A stretch of DNA of 14,410 nucleotides, from positions 1 to 14,410 of the forward strand of contig CALBHI010000100.1 of the NCBI GenBank assembly GCA_937894535.1, in the 5' to 3' direction. Origin of the DNA: an uncultured Verrucomicrobiota bacterium. Lineage in GTDB: Bacteria > Verrucomicrobiota > Kiritimatiellia > CAIVKH01. The position numbers and the translations under genes were made by a program. Numbering within the stretch: the stretch's first letter is position 1; each line of letters opens with the position of its first letter. The notes under the pieces were generated by a model that saw nothing but the letters and a program-made list of their open reading frames with translations, was not told where the DNA came from and searched no databases. Shown here in pieces: positions 1-7,014 of this stretch.

Positions 1-1112
1 AGTTGGCGTTCCACCTGATGCTTGAGTTCAAAGCAATCCGTGGTGGCCAAGAGGTGGCGAATGCGGTCTTTCTGGGTGGCCGCTATCGATGTACAGTCCA
101 ACACCCGTTGCGCCGGAGTTTGCGCCTGGTCGTACCGCTTCTGGTAGCGATGGCCAACACGCGTTTTGGATTCCAGCTTTCTCACCGGGCTATACAGGTT
201 TTTCCACAAGGACCACAAAACACCCACCTCATTGAGACCGACCACGCTATCCGGATCCTCGATGCGATCATGCCCCAGCAATCCGCGCACATGGGTTCCA
301 TTCTTCTGCTCAACGTGAGCCTGGTCGTTTTTCATGTAAGGTCGTGACCGGGTCATCTGGATGGTCGGGCGGGCGTTCTGGCAATACGCATACAAATTCC
401 AGTTCAAAAACTCTCCCCCATTGTCACAATCAAGACCGCGAAGATCAAACGGCAGTGCCTGTTTGATTTCCTCGATCCGGGCAAACGTTCCTGCCGCTCC
501 CCGGTTCCACATCATACGAATCTCGGTCCACTGCGTCTGAATATCGGTCATCGTCAAGGACCAGACGAAGTTACCCGCCATGTTCCCGCCACAATGAGCC
601 ACCGTATCCACCTCGGTCCATCCAGGCTCGCTTACCTCCCACACCCCCGCCCGTACCGGAACCTCCTTCTTGACGGCAGCCACGCCCAGGGGGCTACGGG
701 AGCGACGGGGATGAGCAACACGCGCCGGTGCCAGTAACCGCTCTATGCTGGAGGCGCTCATAGCCAATAGATCCAACCGAATCGCTCGGGCGAAGGATCC
801 CTCGGCCTTTTCGTAACTGCTTACATAGCAATCCATAATCGGCCTCATTAACTTGGAGCACGGCTGACCGGCCGCCAGCCAGATCGCCTTTAATGCATCC
901 GCCGACTTCGGTCCGTAGGTCGCCTTGCGACCGCTCCGTTGCAGGGGAGGCGATGTGTCGCGGAGCAGCTTGATGGCATGCTTGCGACTAAGCTCCGTCG
1001 TTGCACAAAAGTCATCCAACAGCCGACCCCGGTCCTTTTTGGTCTTCATCGCCCCATACCGAACCCGCATCCGAACAACATACTCTCGCGTCGCATTTTC
1101 ACTCATGTTCAT
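1..1112 (-). CDS. IS transposase, rve/DDE integrase-core (partial, C-terminus off window)
   Basis: The frame is open without a stop from the ATG at 1112 to the left edge, giving 370 visible residues; a second in-frame ATG lies at 1106. Residues about 30-60 look like a helix-turn-helix DNA-binding region (LSRKHAIKLL). The integrase-core catalytic triad is visible: D169 in TEVDTVAHCGG, D230 in LDCDNGGEF and E268 in KNDQAHVEQKNG, with 37 residues between the second D and the E. The RPYMKNDQAHVEQKN block is typical of IS481-like and related rve transposases, which cut and join the IS ends. The family assignment below the rve level is uncertain. No frameshift or internal stop is seen, so the enzyme may be intact; only its C-terminus is cut off by the window. 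Confidence 0.85.
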   Translation of the reverse strand, partial: MNMSENATREYVVRMRVRYGAMKTKKDRGRLLDDFCATTELSRKHAIKLLRDTSPPLQRSGRKATYGPKSADALKAIWLAAGQPCSKLMRPIMDCYVSSYEKAEGSFARAIRLDLLAMSASSIERLLAPARVAHPRRSRSPLGVAAVKKEVPVRAGVWEVSEPGWTEVDTVAHCGGNMAGNFVWSLTMTDIQTQWTEIRMMWNRGAAGTFARIEEIKQALPFDLRGLDCDNGGEFLNWNLYAYCQNARPTIQMTRSRPYMKNDQAHVEQKNGTHVRGLLGHDRIEDPDSVVGLNEVGVLWSLWKNLYSPVRKLESKTRVGHRYQKRYDQAQTPAQRVLDCTSIAATQKDRIRHLLATTDCFELKHQVERQ

Positions 1113-1123
1113 AACCCCATTGT

Positions 1124-1208
1124 TTCGGTGTCATGATTCTGAGGCAACACCCCCCGCAAACCGCCTTCACCGCAACCCGCTTCGGTGTCATCTATTCTGA
1201 GGCAACGC
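1124..1208. repeat. Two direct copies of an IS-end repeat (TTCGGTGTCAT..ATTCTGAGGCAAC)
   Basis: Copy 1 (1124-1149) and copy 2 (1181-1207) share TTCGGTGTCAT, then one or two variable bases, then ATTCTGAGGCAAC. They differ by one inserted base and a substitution. The period is 57 bp and both copies have the same orientation. Between them lies a weaker 16-bp near-repetition (CCGCAAACCGCC / CCGCAACCCGC, about 1154-1180). The copies sit directly upstream of the transposase start, so they could be transposase-binding sites and could also overlap the transposase promoter. That role is inferred from position. Confidence 0.6.
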
Positions 1209-1271
1209 GGCCGTCGGATCATCGGCGCAATTTCATTCACGCTGAGCCGGATTTGTGGTACGGTTGTTTAC

Positions 1272-1499
1272 ATGAAGTGGACTGACTACATTTCGATAGA
1301 TCCCTCCGTATGCCATGGAAAAGCCTGCATTAAGGGCACGCGGGTTATGGTCACCGTTATCCTCGACAACCTAGCCGCAGGCGCATCGCCCGAGGATATT
1401 CGAAGAGACTATCCATCGGTTTCTACGGAAGCGATCCGTGCATCCATCGCTTATGCCGCAGAGCTTTCGCATGAGCGCATACTTGCCATGCCGGCTTGA
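1272..1499 (+). CDS. DUF433 family protein, probable antitoxin (VapB-like)
   Basis: A 75-residue protein starting MKWTDYISIDPSVCHGKACI and containing the DUF433 signature: an IDP-x-x-CHGKACIKGTRV block, a short helix with ILDNLAAGASPEDIRRDYP, and a C-terminal helix. The family is a small winged-helix-like DNA-binding protein, typically encoded just before a DUF5615 PIN-like protein and regarded as its antitoxin and autorepressor. The ATG at 1272 is chosen because homologous proteins begin close to the W-x-D/Y-I motif; a longer frame from 1185 would read through the IS repeat. No clear Shine-Dalgarno site precedes it. Its stop overlaps the region that starts the next gene, so the two are translationally coupled. 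Function is inferred from family and pairing. Confidence 0.8.
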   Translation: MKWTDYISIDPSVCHGKACIKGTRVMVTVILDNLAAGASPEDIRRDYPSVSTEAIRASIAYAAELSHERILAMPA

Positions 1500-1507
1500 G
1501 GCGTACC

Positions 1508-1867
1508 GTGGACTTTAAGCTCGACGAAAATCTTCCTTTGGAATCGTGTCAATGGCTGCGCAAGGAAGGTCATGATGCGCTTTCTGTTCTTGATCAATGC
1601 CTTGGGGGTGCTCCGGATGAGCAGGTTGCTGCGGTATGCCAAGCCGAATCCAGGACGTTCATCACGCTGGATACGGATTTCGCCAATATGCTGAGCTATC
1701 CGCCGGGCGACTATGCCGGCATCGTTGTAATCCGTGCCAGTGATCAGTCTAAAGCGAGCGTCTTGTCGTTGGTGGGCCAATTCGCACATGCGTTGGCTAC
1801 CGAATCGCCTCACAAGCATTTATGGATTGTTGAACCCGGCCGGATTCGCATACGCGGTATTCAGTAG
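1508..1867 (+). CDS. DUF5615 PIN-like protein, probable toxin of the DUF433 pair
   Basis: A 119-residue protein beginning MDFKLDENLPLESCQWLR, with the KLDENLP motif at the N-terminus and FITLDTDFANM around residues 56-66. These give the acidic residues (D5, E6, D60, D62) expected of the Mut7-C/DUF5615 PIN-like nuclease fold. Such proteins are presumed RNases, usually silenced by a DUF433 partner. I prefer the GTG start at 1508, preceded by TGAGG with 6-7 bp spacing; a TTG at 1496 overlapping the upstream stop would add four residues (LRRT, with the initiator read as Met). Either start leaves the pair coupled. The protein is full length for the family. It sits 64 bp beyond the presumed IS end plus the small partner gene, in lower-GC DNA, suggesting a mobile accessory module. 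Confidence 0.75.
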   Translation: MDFKLDENLPLESCQWLRKEGHDALSVLDQCLGGAPDEQVAAVCQAESRTFITLDTDFANMLSYPPGDYAGIVVIRASDQSKASVLSLVGQFAHALATESPHKHLWIVEPGRIRIRGIQ

Positions 1868-1978
1868 TCACGCCGATTGCTCCAGGTTTTATTCGCTTAC
1901 GTCCCGGGTTGACGGAGCATCGAGTGATGCATTCCCACATTCGAGGCGCATCGACGTCCAGATCGCGCCGTAAGTAAC

Positions 1979-2051
1979 GCGTTCAGGGGAACGCATTCCA
2001 CCTTGACTGCGAGGTGGAGCGGCTTGCCCACCTGACCGGATAGGTCAAGCC
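1979..2051. repeat. Cluster of three inverted repeats between convergent genes
   Basis: Three potential hairpins lie in 73 bp. The first is GCGTTC-AGGG-GAACGC (1979-1994, 6-bp perfect stem). The second is TCCACCT/AGGTGGA (arms 1997-2003 and 2012-2018, 7-bp perfect stem, 8-nt loop). The third is GGCTTGCCC/GGTCAAGCC (arms 2021-2029 and 2043-2051, one mismatch), which can alternatively fold as TGACC/GGTCA (2033-2037/2043-2047). They separate the end of the DUF5615 gene from the end of the minus-strand MFS gene, and the last overlaps the MFS stop codon. No T-tract follows any of them, so a classic intrinsic terminator is not supported; termination or RNA 3'-end protection is possible. The rest of 1868-2044 shows no gene. 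Confidence 0.45.
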
Positions 2052-3241
2052 GCAGGGAATCGTGTTGCTTTCCTTGCTGCACGGATCCAGCTCGCCCCGG
2101 CGGCGGTGATGAGCAGGGCCGCTGCGATCAGCGTGGCCATCGCGCCGGGGGTGGATCCGGTGGTGGCCCCGCCCACCGCGCCGACCAACGGGCCGAGCAG
2201 GATGCCGAGGCCGATCAGCGCTTCGTGCAAGCCGCCCTGCTGTCCCTTGTGTTCGCTCGCGTCGAGGGTGTAGTAGATCGACATGTAGTAACTCAGTCCG
2301 AGCGAAAAGCCGAGCAGGGCGCAGGCGGTCGCGGCGACGGCGAGATGGTCCGCGAAGAACACCACGGCGAGGTAAAGCGGTGCCGACCACAAGGCGTAGT
2401 GGCTCCACGCCGGGTGGTAGTGCCAGCCACTCCACCGGTACAGCGCGACGAAGCTCAGCGCACGGGCGAACAGCAGCAGGCAGCCGAGCCAGATCGACCA
2501 GGTCGGGGTCAGGCCGAGGCGTTCGCCGATGAACGGGGTCAGCGCGGAGAAGCCGCCGACGAGGAAATACCCGGTGCTGTTCGACAGCCAGGCCATGCGG
2601 GTCAGTTGCTGTTTGCGCGCGGGCGGGGTGCGGTCGCCGAGGTGCGGGAAGGCCATGGCCGCTTCGCCGCGGATGGGATGGCGTCCGCGTTGCACCCCGA
2701 TCCAGATCAGTTGGGCGAGGTGGATCAGGCCGGGGATCCAGAAAATCGCATCCACGCTGCGCTCGAACAACCAGCCGCTGAGGGCGAAGCCGGCGGTGCC
2801 GGTGAACGACCAGACCAGGTTGTAGATGCCGAGGCGCTGCGGCATGTTGAGCGTGCCGGGCAGGTGCATCGCGCCGCCCTCCAGCGCCGGCCAGGTCAGG
2901 CCGATGGCGGCGGAGTAGGCGGCGATGACGGCGAACGGCAGCAGGCGTTGGTCGGGCAGCCAGGCGGTGAGGGTCAGCGCGGCGATGACCGCGATGCCGG
3001 TGACCACGGTGCGGTTGTAGCCCCAGCGGTCGCTGAGTGTTCCGCCGAAGCGCGAGCCGATCATGTGGCCGAGTCCCTGCAGCGCGCCGAGGGCGAGGTT
3101 CTCGGTGGCGGTAAAGTCAAAGCGCACCCGCGCCCAGAAGAAGATCCCGAGCAGGAAGGTCGTCGCGGCGAAGGCGTTCAGGCCCTCGATCACGTAGTAG
3201 TCGAGCAGGCGGAGGGTGGGGGCGCGCGGGGAGGCGTTCAT
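2045..3241 (-). CDS. MFS transporter (12 predicted membrane segments)
   Basis: A 398-residue hydrophobic protein with the alternating membrane segments of the major facilitator superfamily and a central cytoplasmic loop near residues 190-215 (rich in R, K and P). An MFS motif A is visible between segments 2 and 3 (GGTLSDRWGYNR, residues 66-77). The substrate cannot be told from sequence. The ATG at 3241 is the first methionine; the 19 bp upstream are pyrimidine-rich on the coding strand, so no Shine-Dalgarno site is present. It lies 37 bp downstream of the sugar phosphotransferase gene on the same strand and is probably co-transcribed with it. Whether it moves a glycan precursor, a product or something unrelated is unknown. 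Confidence 0.8.
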   Translation of the reverse strand: MNASPRAPTLRLLDYYVIEGLNAFAATTFLLGIFFWARVRFDFTATENLALGALQGLGHMIGSRFGGTLSDRWGYNRTVVTGIAVIAALTLTAWLPDQRLLPFAVIAAYSAAIGLTWPALEGGAMHLPGTLNMPQRLGIYNLVWSFTGTAGFALSGWLFERSVDAIFWIPGLIHLAQLIWIGVQRGRHPIRGEAAMAFPHLGDRTPPARKQQLTRMAWLSNSTGYFLVGGFSALTPFIGERLGLTPTWSIWLGCLLLFARALSFVALYRWSGWHYHPAWSHYALWSAPLYLAVVFFADHLAVAATACALLGFSLGLSYYMSIYYTLDASEHKGQQGGLHEALIGLGILLGPLVGAVGGATTGSTPGAMATLIAAALLITAAGASWIRAARKATRFPAA

Positions 3242-3278
3242 GGGGCGGAGGTGGAGGCGGCTCGTCGCCGCGGGTGTA

Positions 3279-4691
3279 TCAATACGCGTTGGTGTGCGTG
3301 AAGAAGGTGCGAGCGAGGATCTTGAAATCGAGGGCGAGCGACCAGTTTTCGAGGTAATAGAGGTCGTACTTGATGCGCTCGTGGATGCTGGTATTGCCGC
3401 GCAGGCCGTTCACCTGCGCCCAGCCGGTCATGCCGGGGCGGTGGAAGTGGCGCCACATGTAGCGGCTGATGTCCTCCTTGAACTGCTCGACGAAGTGCGG
3501 GCGTTCGGGGCGCGGGCCGACGAGGCTCATGTCGCCCTTGAGTACGTTCCAGAACTGGGGGAGTTCGTCGATGTTGGTCGAGCGCAGGAACGTGCCGATG
3601 CGGGTGCGGCGCGGATCGTTCTCGACCGTCCACACCGGGCCGGTCTGGTCCTCGGCGTCGGGGCGCATGGTGCGGAGCTTGTAGATGGTGAAGGTGTCGC
3701 CCTTGCGGCCGCACCGTTCCTGGCGATAGAACACCGGGCCGGGCGAGCTGCGTTTGATCAGCAGCGCGGCGACAAGGATGACCGGCGCGGAAAGGAGCAG
3801 GCCGACGATCGCGCCGACAATGTCCTCGGTACGTTTGGCAAACCGGTTCCAGAAATAATCGAGCGGCCACTTCGCGGTGCCGAGGATCGGGATGCCGTCC
3901 ACCGACTGGATGTCCATGGTGATGGTCAGCAGGCGGAACAGGTCGGGCACGAAGTTGAAGGCGACCATCGCGCGTTCGCAATCGAGGATGATATCGGCCA
4001 TGCGCGCATGGGGCAGGGTGGCCGGGGTGGCGAGGATCACCTGGTCAACCTGGCCGGCGTCGAGGAAGCGGTTCAGGTCGTCCACCGTGCCCTTGATAAG
4101 CGCGGGATCGATGCCGGGATCGGGCGACTCCGTGCCGACGGTCAAATAGGCCACGACCGCGGTGCGCAGGCGCGGTTCGCGTTCGAGGGCCTTCTTCAAG
4201 CGCGCGGCCACCGCGTCGGTGCCGATCACGATGACCCGGTTCGAGACGTGTTTGCGGCGGGCCATGATCAGTTCGGCGCGGAACAGGATGAAGCGCACCA
4301 CCAGCACCATGGTCGAAATGCTGACCAGAGCAACCGCGATGGTGATACGCGACAGGGGCGGGTCGGTGCGGATGGCGAAGGCGAGGGCGGTGGTGAGCAG
4401 GATGCCGAGGCCGGTGGCGCGGACGAGGCGCGGGATGCGTTCGCTGAACGAACCGAGTTGCGGGCGTTTGTAAAGGCCGAGCGTCTGGTAGATGAAGCAG
4501 AACAGCAGCGTCACCACCAGGCCGGCCTGGGTATAGAGCCCGGCCGGAGGCAGGCCCTCGTGCAGCATCGGGATCAGGCCGCTGTGGAAACGGATCCATA
4601 CCGCCAGTTCGAAGCCGAAAAACACCGCGACGATATCGCCGAGCAGGCCCAGCAATCCACACATCACATCAAAGGTGTCACGACGTTTCAT
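3279..4691 (-). CDS. Polyprenyl-phosphate sugar phosphotransferase (exopolysaccharide initiating enzyme)
   Basis: The 470-residue protein matches the polyprenyl glycosylphosphotransferase (WbaP/EpsL-like) architecture. It has about four N-terminal membrane segments (residues about 12-130), a nucleotide-binding-like central domain starting RVIVIGTDAVAARLKKALE (152-170), one more membrane segment (about 287-305), and a C-terminal bacterial sugar transferase domain. Catalytic-domain motifs are complete: SSPGPVFYRQERCG (305-318), KLRTM (338-342), DELPQFWNVLKGDMS (375-389) and VGPRPE (391-396). The enzyme transfers a sugar-1-phosphate from a UDP-sugar to undecaprenyl phosphate, the first step of lipid-linked glycan assembly. 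The ATG at 4691 is preferred because AGG lies 9 bp upstream; in-frame ATGs at 4700 and 4727 have worse or no ribosome site. The gene is divergent from the plus-strand glycan genes, across an intergenic region of about 180 bp. The sugar used is unknown. Confidence 0.92.
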   Translation of the reverse strand: MKRRDTFDVMCGLLGLLGDIVAVFFGFELAVWIRFHSGLIPMLHEGLPPAGLYTQAGLVVTLLFCFIYQTLGLYKRPQLGSFSERIPRLVRATGLGILLTTALAFAIRTDPPLSRITIAVALVSISTMVLVVRFILFRAELIMARRKHVSNRVIVIGTDAVAARLKKALEREPRLRTAVVAYLTVGTESPDPGIDPALIKGTVDDLNRFLDAGQVDQVILATPATLPHARMADIILDCERAMVAFNFVPDLFRLLTITMDIQSVDGIPILGTAKWPLDYFWNRFAKRTEDIVGAIVGLLLSAPVILVAALLIKRSSPGPVFYRQERCGRKGDTFTIYKLRTMRPDAEDQTGPVWTVENDPRRTRIGTFLRSTNIDELPQFWNVLKGDMSLVGPRPERPHFVEQFKEDISRYMWRHFHRPGMTGWAQVNGLRGNTSIHERIKYDLYYLENWSLALDFKILARTFFTHTNAY

Positions 4692-4743
4692 CCGCTGCAT
4701 CCTAAACAGAGCCGGCACCGCGCACAAGCCGAGGTTCCATCTC

Positions 4744-4757
4744 GCCGGATCACCGGC
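4744..4757. repeat. Short perfect inverted repeat GCCGG-ATCA-CCGGC
   Basis: A 5-bp GC-only stem with a 4-base loop lies in the divergent intergenic region, about 53 bp upstream of the phosphotransferase start. It could be part of a repetitive extragenic element with the tandem repeat at 4785-4816, or a regulator site. Nothing in the sequence decides between these. Confidence 0.3.
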
Positions 4758-4784
4758 ATCACGCGGAGTGCAAATAGTGAGGGC

Positions 4785-4816
4785 TGACCCCTTTTGGGGG
4801 TGACCCCTTTTGGGGG
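4785..4816. repeat. Tandem duplicated 16-bp hairpin unit TGACCCCTTTTGGGGG
   Basis: Two exact head-to-tail copies, 4785-4800 and 4801-4816, each carry CCCC-TTTT-GGGG, which can fold as a 4-bp hairpin. They are followed by another G-rich run (to about 4824), so the plus strand has four or more G-runs in about 30 bases. The repeat lies in the divergent region between the phosphotransferase gene and the GT-C gene. On the minus strand the unit reads CCCCCAAAAGGGGTCA, similar in flavour to REP-type extragenic repeats mobilised by REP-associated tyrosine transposases; that comparison is from memory and not tested. Confidence 0.7.
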
Positions 4817-4874
4817 GTGGGGGGAGCGATTCGTTTTGACCCGGCAGGCAAACCCGGTACCGTGGGGCCAGATC

Positions 4875-6959
4875 ATGTTTCGTTCCCCTTCAGATTCCCC
4901 GGCGGCGGGTGGTGATGCGTCTTCGGCATGGTTGCGCTGGTATGATGCGTGGGTGGCCGGGGTGGGGTTGGCCAGTATCGCCGGACTGGGTCTGGTCACC
5001 TTCGGGCGGTTCCACGGCTGGGTCATGGTGGCGATCCTGCTGGGTGTTCCGCTGGCGGCGGCCTGGCGGTTGCGCCGGAACCTCCTGTTCGCCCGGGTGC
5101 CCGCCGGCCAGGCGGTTCTGCTGGTGTTGACCCTCACGCTGGCCTGGTGGTTGCGCACGCCGCCGTATCCCAACCAGTCGGGCGGGTACGATCCCGGTTT
5201 GTATGTGAACATGGCGTCGCTGATCCGCCACAGCGGCGGTTTGTCGGCCGAGGACGGTTTGCGGGCCTCGTTGGACCCCGCCCAACGCGCCTTGTACGAC
5301 ACCAACGGGGGCTCGCTTTATCCCGGCGTGGAGATGGTCGATGCGGACCATTCGCTCGTGCACATGCCGTTTTATCCGTTGCACCCGGTGTGGATGGCCG
5401 CCACCGGATCGCTGGCACCCAGCCTGGCCACCGGATCGATCGTCCTGTTCGGCCTGTTGGCGGTGACCGGCTTGTTCTTGTTGTACGGCGAGATCACCGG
5501 GCGCCATGGTCATCGTTCGGCCTACCTGGTCCTGCTCGTCGCCGCCATCCATCCCGGTTTGGTGTTGCTGTCCAAGTACCCGGTGGGGGAAATGCTCGCC
5601 CTGGCCTTCACCACCAACGGGTTTTACTACATGGCCCGCGCCTTTCGGGCCGGCCAGGACAAGCGGCTGGCGTGGGATGCCTGGCTGCTTGCCTGGTTGT
5701 GCTTCAATGCCTTTTTTTATGTGCGGATGACCGGGTTCGTGTACATGCCGGTTTTCGCGGGGTTGTTGCTGGGTGGCCTCATCGCGTTGCCGGATCTGCG
5801 TTCGCGACTGGGGTGGGTGGCGGGAATCGCCGGATTGGCCGCCTGGTGGTTGTTGTCCTGTGTCTGGTACCACGAGGTCATGCCGCGGTTGTTCCTGCCG
5901 ATGGTGACGTTTATCCAGCGCAGCAGCGAAGGCGTGGGACTCGTGGCCGCCGTGGGCCTGGTGGTGCTGTTGCCGCTGGCGGGGTGGATGGGCCGCCGCC
6001 GTGCGGTGGTCGCCGCGCGGGCGGATCAATGGGCCCCATGGCTCATGCTGGTTCTTCCTGCCTTGGTGCTGGTGGCCTTGTACCTGCAGGCCGGGATCAT
6101 GCGAACCTCGGTCATTCCGGATTACCCGGATTACCCCGGTGTGACGGTTGAGTCCGACTCGGCGTTTACCCGGGGGTTTCTCTACCGCTATGCCGTGTAC
6201 CTGTTTCCCCCGGCGTTGCTGCTCCTCGTCCTGCTGCCTTGGCTGATGCGCGGACAGGGCTGGACCTTGCGCACCGTATTGGCCCTGTTCGTGGCCTGGA
6301 TGATGGCCTTGGTCTTGTTCAGCCCATATGCCTACAGCCGCTTCTATCAATTCTATTACGACCGTTATTACCTGAGCGAAGTGGTGCCCTACAGCTTGGT
6401 GCTGCTCGTTGCCGTAACCGCCGGTCCGGTGCGCTCGTGGGCGATCCGCTGGTTGCGCGGCCTGATGTGCGCCGTGATGGTGGTGTACTTCGGATGGTTT
6501 TCCGTGGCCGCACGGGGCAAAACCTTTTCCGAGCCGAAGGGGCAACGCGCGGCGCTCGAGAAGGCGCTGGGACGGGATGCCCTGGTGTTGATGGTGATCC
6601 CGCAAGACGATCCGGCGCGCAGCCTGGTCGGCACGCCCCTGGTCTATTCCAGCCGGTTGGCGGTTTTTCCCCTCGGTTCGGTCGATGATGCCTGGCGGCC
6701 GGAGATCATCACCCTGACCAAGCGTTTCCCGCGTACCGCGCTGGTGACCAGTTCCCCGGTGCGGCTCGTGGACATGCCGCCCGGTGTACCGGAACTCACC
6801 CTGACCGACCGCTTTGTCTATACCTACCATTTCTTCACGCCACTGGCCTTGCCCGAGGCGCTCGCCCGCCAGCCGGCGCGCGGATTGTATCGGTGGATTG
6901 ATCTGCCTTGGCGGGTACACCCGCATTCCGTGCGGCTGTTCATCTACGATGTACACTGA
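4875..6959 (+). CDS. GT-C type integral membrane glycosyltransferase (GT39/GT83-like)
   Basis: A 694-residue protein with roughly a dozen hydrophobic segments spread to about residue 550, then a soluble C-terminal part of about 140 residues. After the second or third membrane segment, the first large non-cytoplasmic loop has QSGGYDPGLYVNMASL (D106 is the likely catalytic acidic residue), the pattern of dolichyl/undecaprenyl-phosphate-sugar-dependent GT-C enzymes such as the ArnT and PMT relatives. These transfer a sugar from a lipid-phosphate donor on the periplasmic side. The ATG at 4875 is chosen; an in-frame TTG at 4794 would start inside the tandem repeat and add 27 unlikely residues. A weak G-rich stretch precedes the ATG. 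The gene leads the plus-strand cluster, 55 bp before the GT2 gene, whose product could supply its lipid-linked sugar donor. Acceptor and sugar are unknown. Confidence 0.72.
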   Translation: MFRSPSDSPAAGGDASSAWLRWYDAWVAGVGLASIAGLGLVTFGRFHGWVMVAILLGVPLAAAWRLRRNLLFARVPAGQAVLLVLTLTLAWWLRTPPYPNQSGGYDPGLYVNMASLIRHSGGLSAEDGLRASLDPAQRALYDTNGGSLYPGVEMVDADHSLVHMPFYPLHPVWMAATGSLAPSLATGSIVLFGLLAVTGLFLLYGEITGRHGHRSAYLVLLVAAIHPGLVLLSKYPVGEMLALAFTTNGFYYMARAFRAGQDKRLAWDAWLLAWLCFNAFFYVRMTGFVYMPVFAGLLLGGLIALPDLRSRLGWVAGIAGLAAWWLLSCVWYHEVMPRLFLPMVTFIQRSSEGVGLVAAVGLVVLLPLAGWMGRRRAVVAARADQWAPWLMLVLPALVLVALYLQAGIMRTSVIPDYPDYPGVTVESDSAFTRGFLYRYAVYLFPPALLLLVLLPWLMRGQGWTLRTVLALFVAWMMALVLFSPYAYSRFYQFYYDRYYLSEVVPYSLVLLVAVTAGPVRSWAIRWLRGLMCAVMVVYFGWFSVAARGKTFSEPKGQRAALEKALGRDALVLMVIPQDDPARSLVGTPLVYSSRLAVFPLGSVDDAWRPEIITLTKRFPRTALVTSSPVRLVDMPPGVPELTLTDRFVYTYHFFTPLALPEALARQPARGLYRWIDLPWRVHPHSVRLFIYDVH

Positions 6960-6975
6960 GCCGGGCCGGTTCCTG

Positions 6976-7003
6976 TTGTCAGGGTATGCGAATCCGGTAT
7001 ATA
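6976..7003 (+). promoter_or_regulatory. Possible sigma-70 promoter before the GT2 gene
   Basis: TTGTCA (6976-6981) and TATATA (6998-7003) are separated by 16 bp and lie in the 55-bp gap before the GT2 start at 7015. Transcription would begin only a few bases before the ATG, giving a nearly leaderless message and excluding the AGG at 7003-7005 as a ribosome site. The match is by eye; in a transcribed operon it may be chance. Confidence 0.3.
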
Positions 7004-7014
7004 GGTCCGCTATC

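Larger units (their letters stand above)
1..1208 (-). mobile_element. Insertion sequence, one end and most of its transposase
   Basis: This segment carries a minus-strand DDE transposase that runs off the left edge, followed (in + coordinates) by two copies of a 26-27 bp repeat at 1124-1149 and 1181-1207. Placing the repeats between the transposase start and the next gene fits subterminal or terminal transposase-binding sites, so I put the element boundary near 1208. The other end lies outside the window, so no inverted-repeat pair or target duplication can be confirmed. Sampled lines are about 55% GC, lower than the glycan genes to the right, which fits acquired DNA. The exact boundary is inferred. 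Confidence 0.65.

Noticed and set aside
2225..3301. Long plus-strand open frame of 358 codons antisense to the MFS gene
   Set aside because: The predicted protein is R/G/A/E-rich low-complexity sequence with no domain, a typical high-GC antisense shadow; the minus-strand gene has clear MFS features.
3216..4787. Plus-strand open frame of 523 codons antisense to the sugar phosphotransferase gene
   Set aside because: Composition is D/E/R/H/Q-rich without motifs, while the opposite strand holds every sugar-transferase signature.
4794..4874. In-frame extension of the GT-C gene from a TTG at 4794
   Set aside because: It would translate the tandem hairpin repeat into G/P/W-rich residues; the ATG at 4875 begins a normal cytoplasmic N-terminus.
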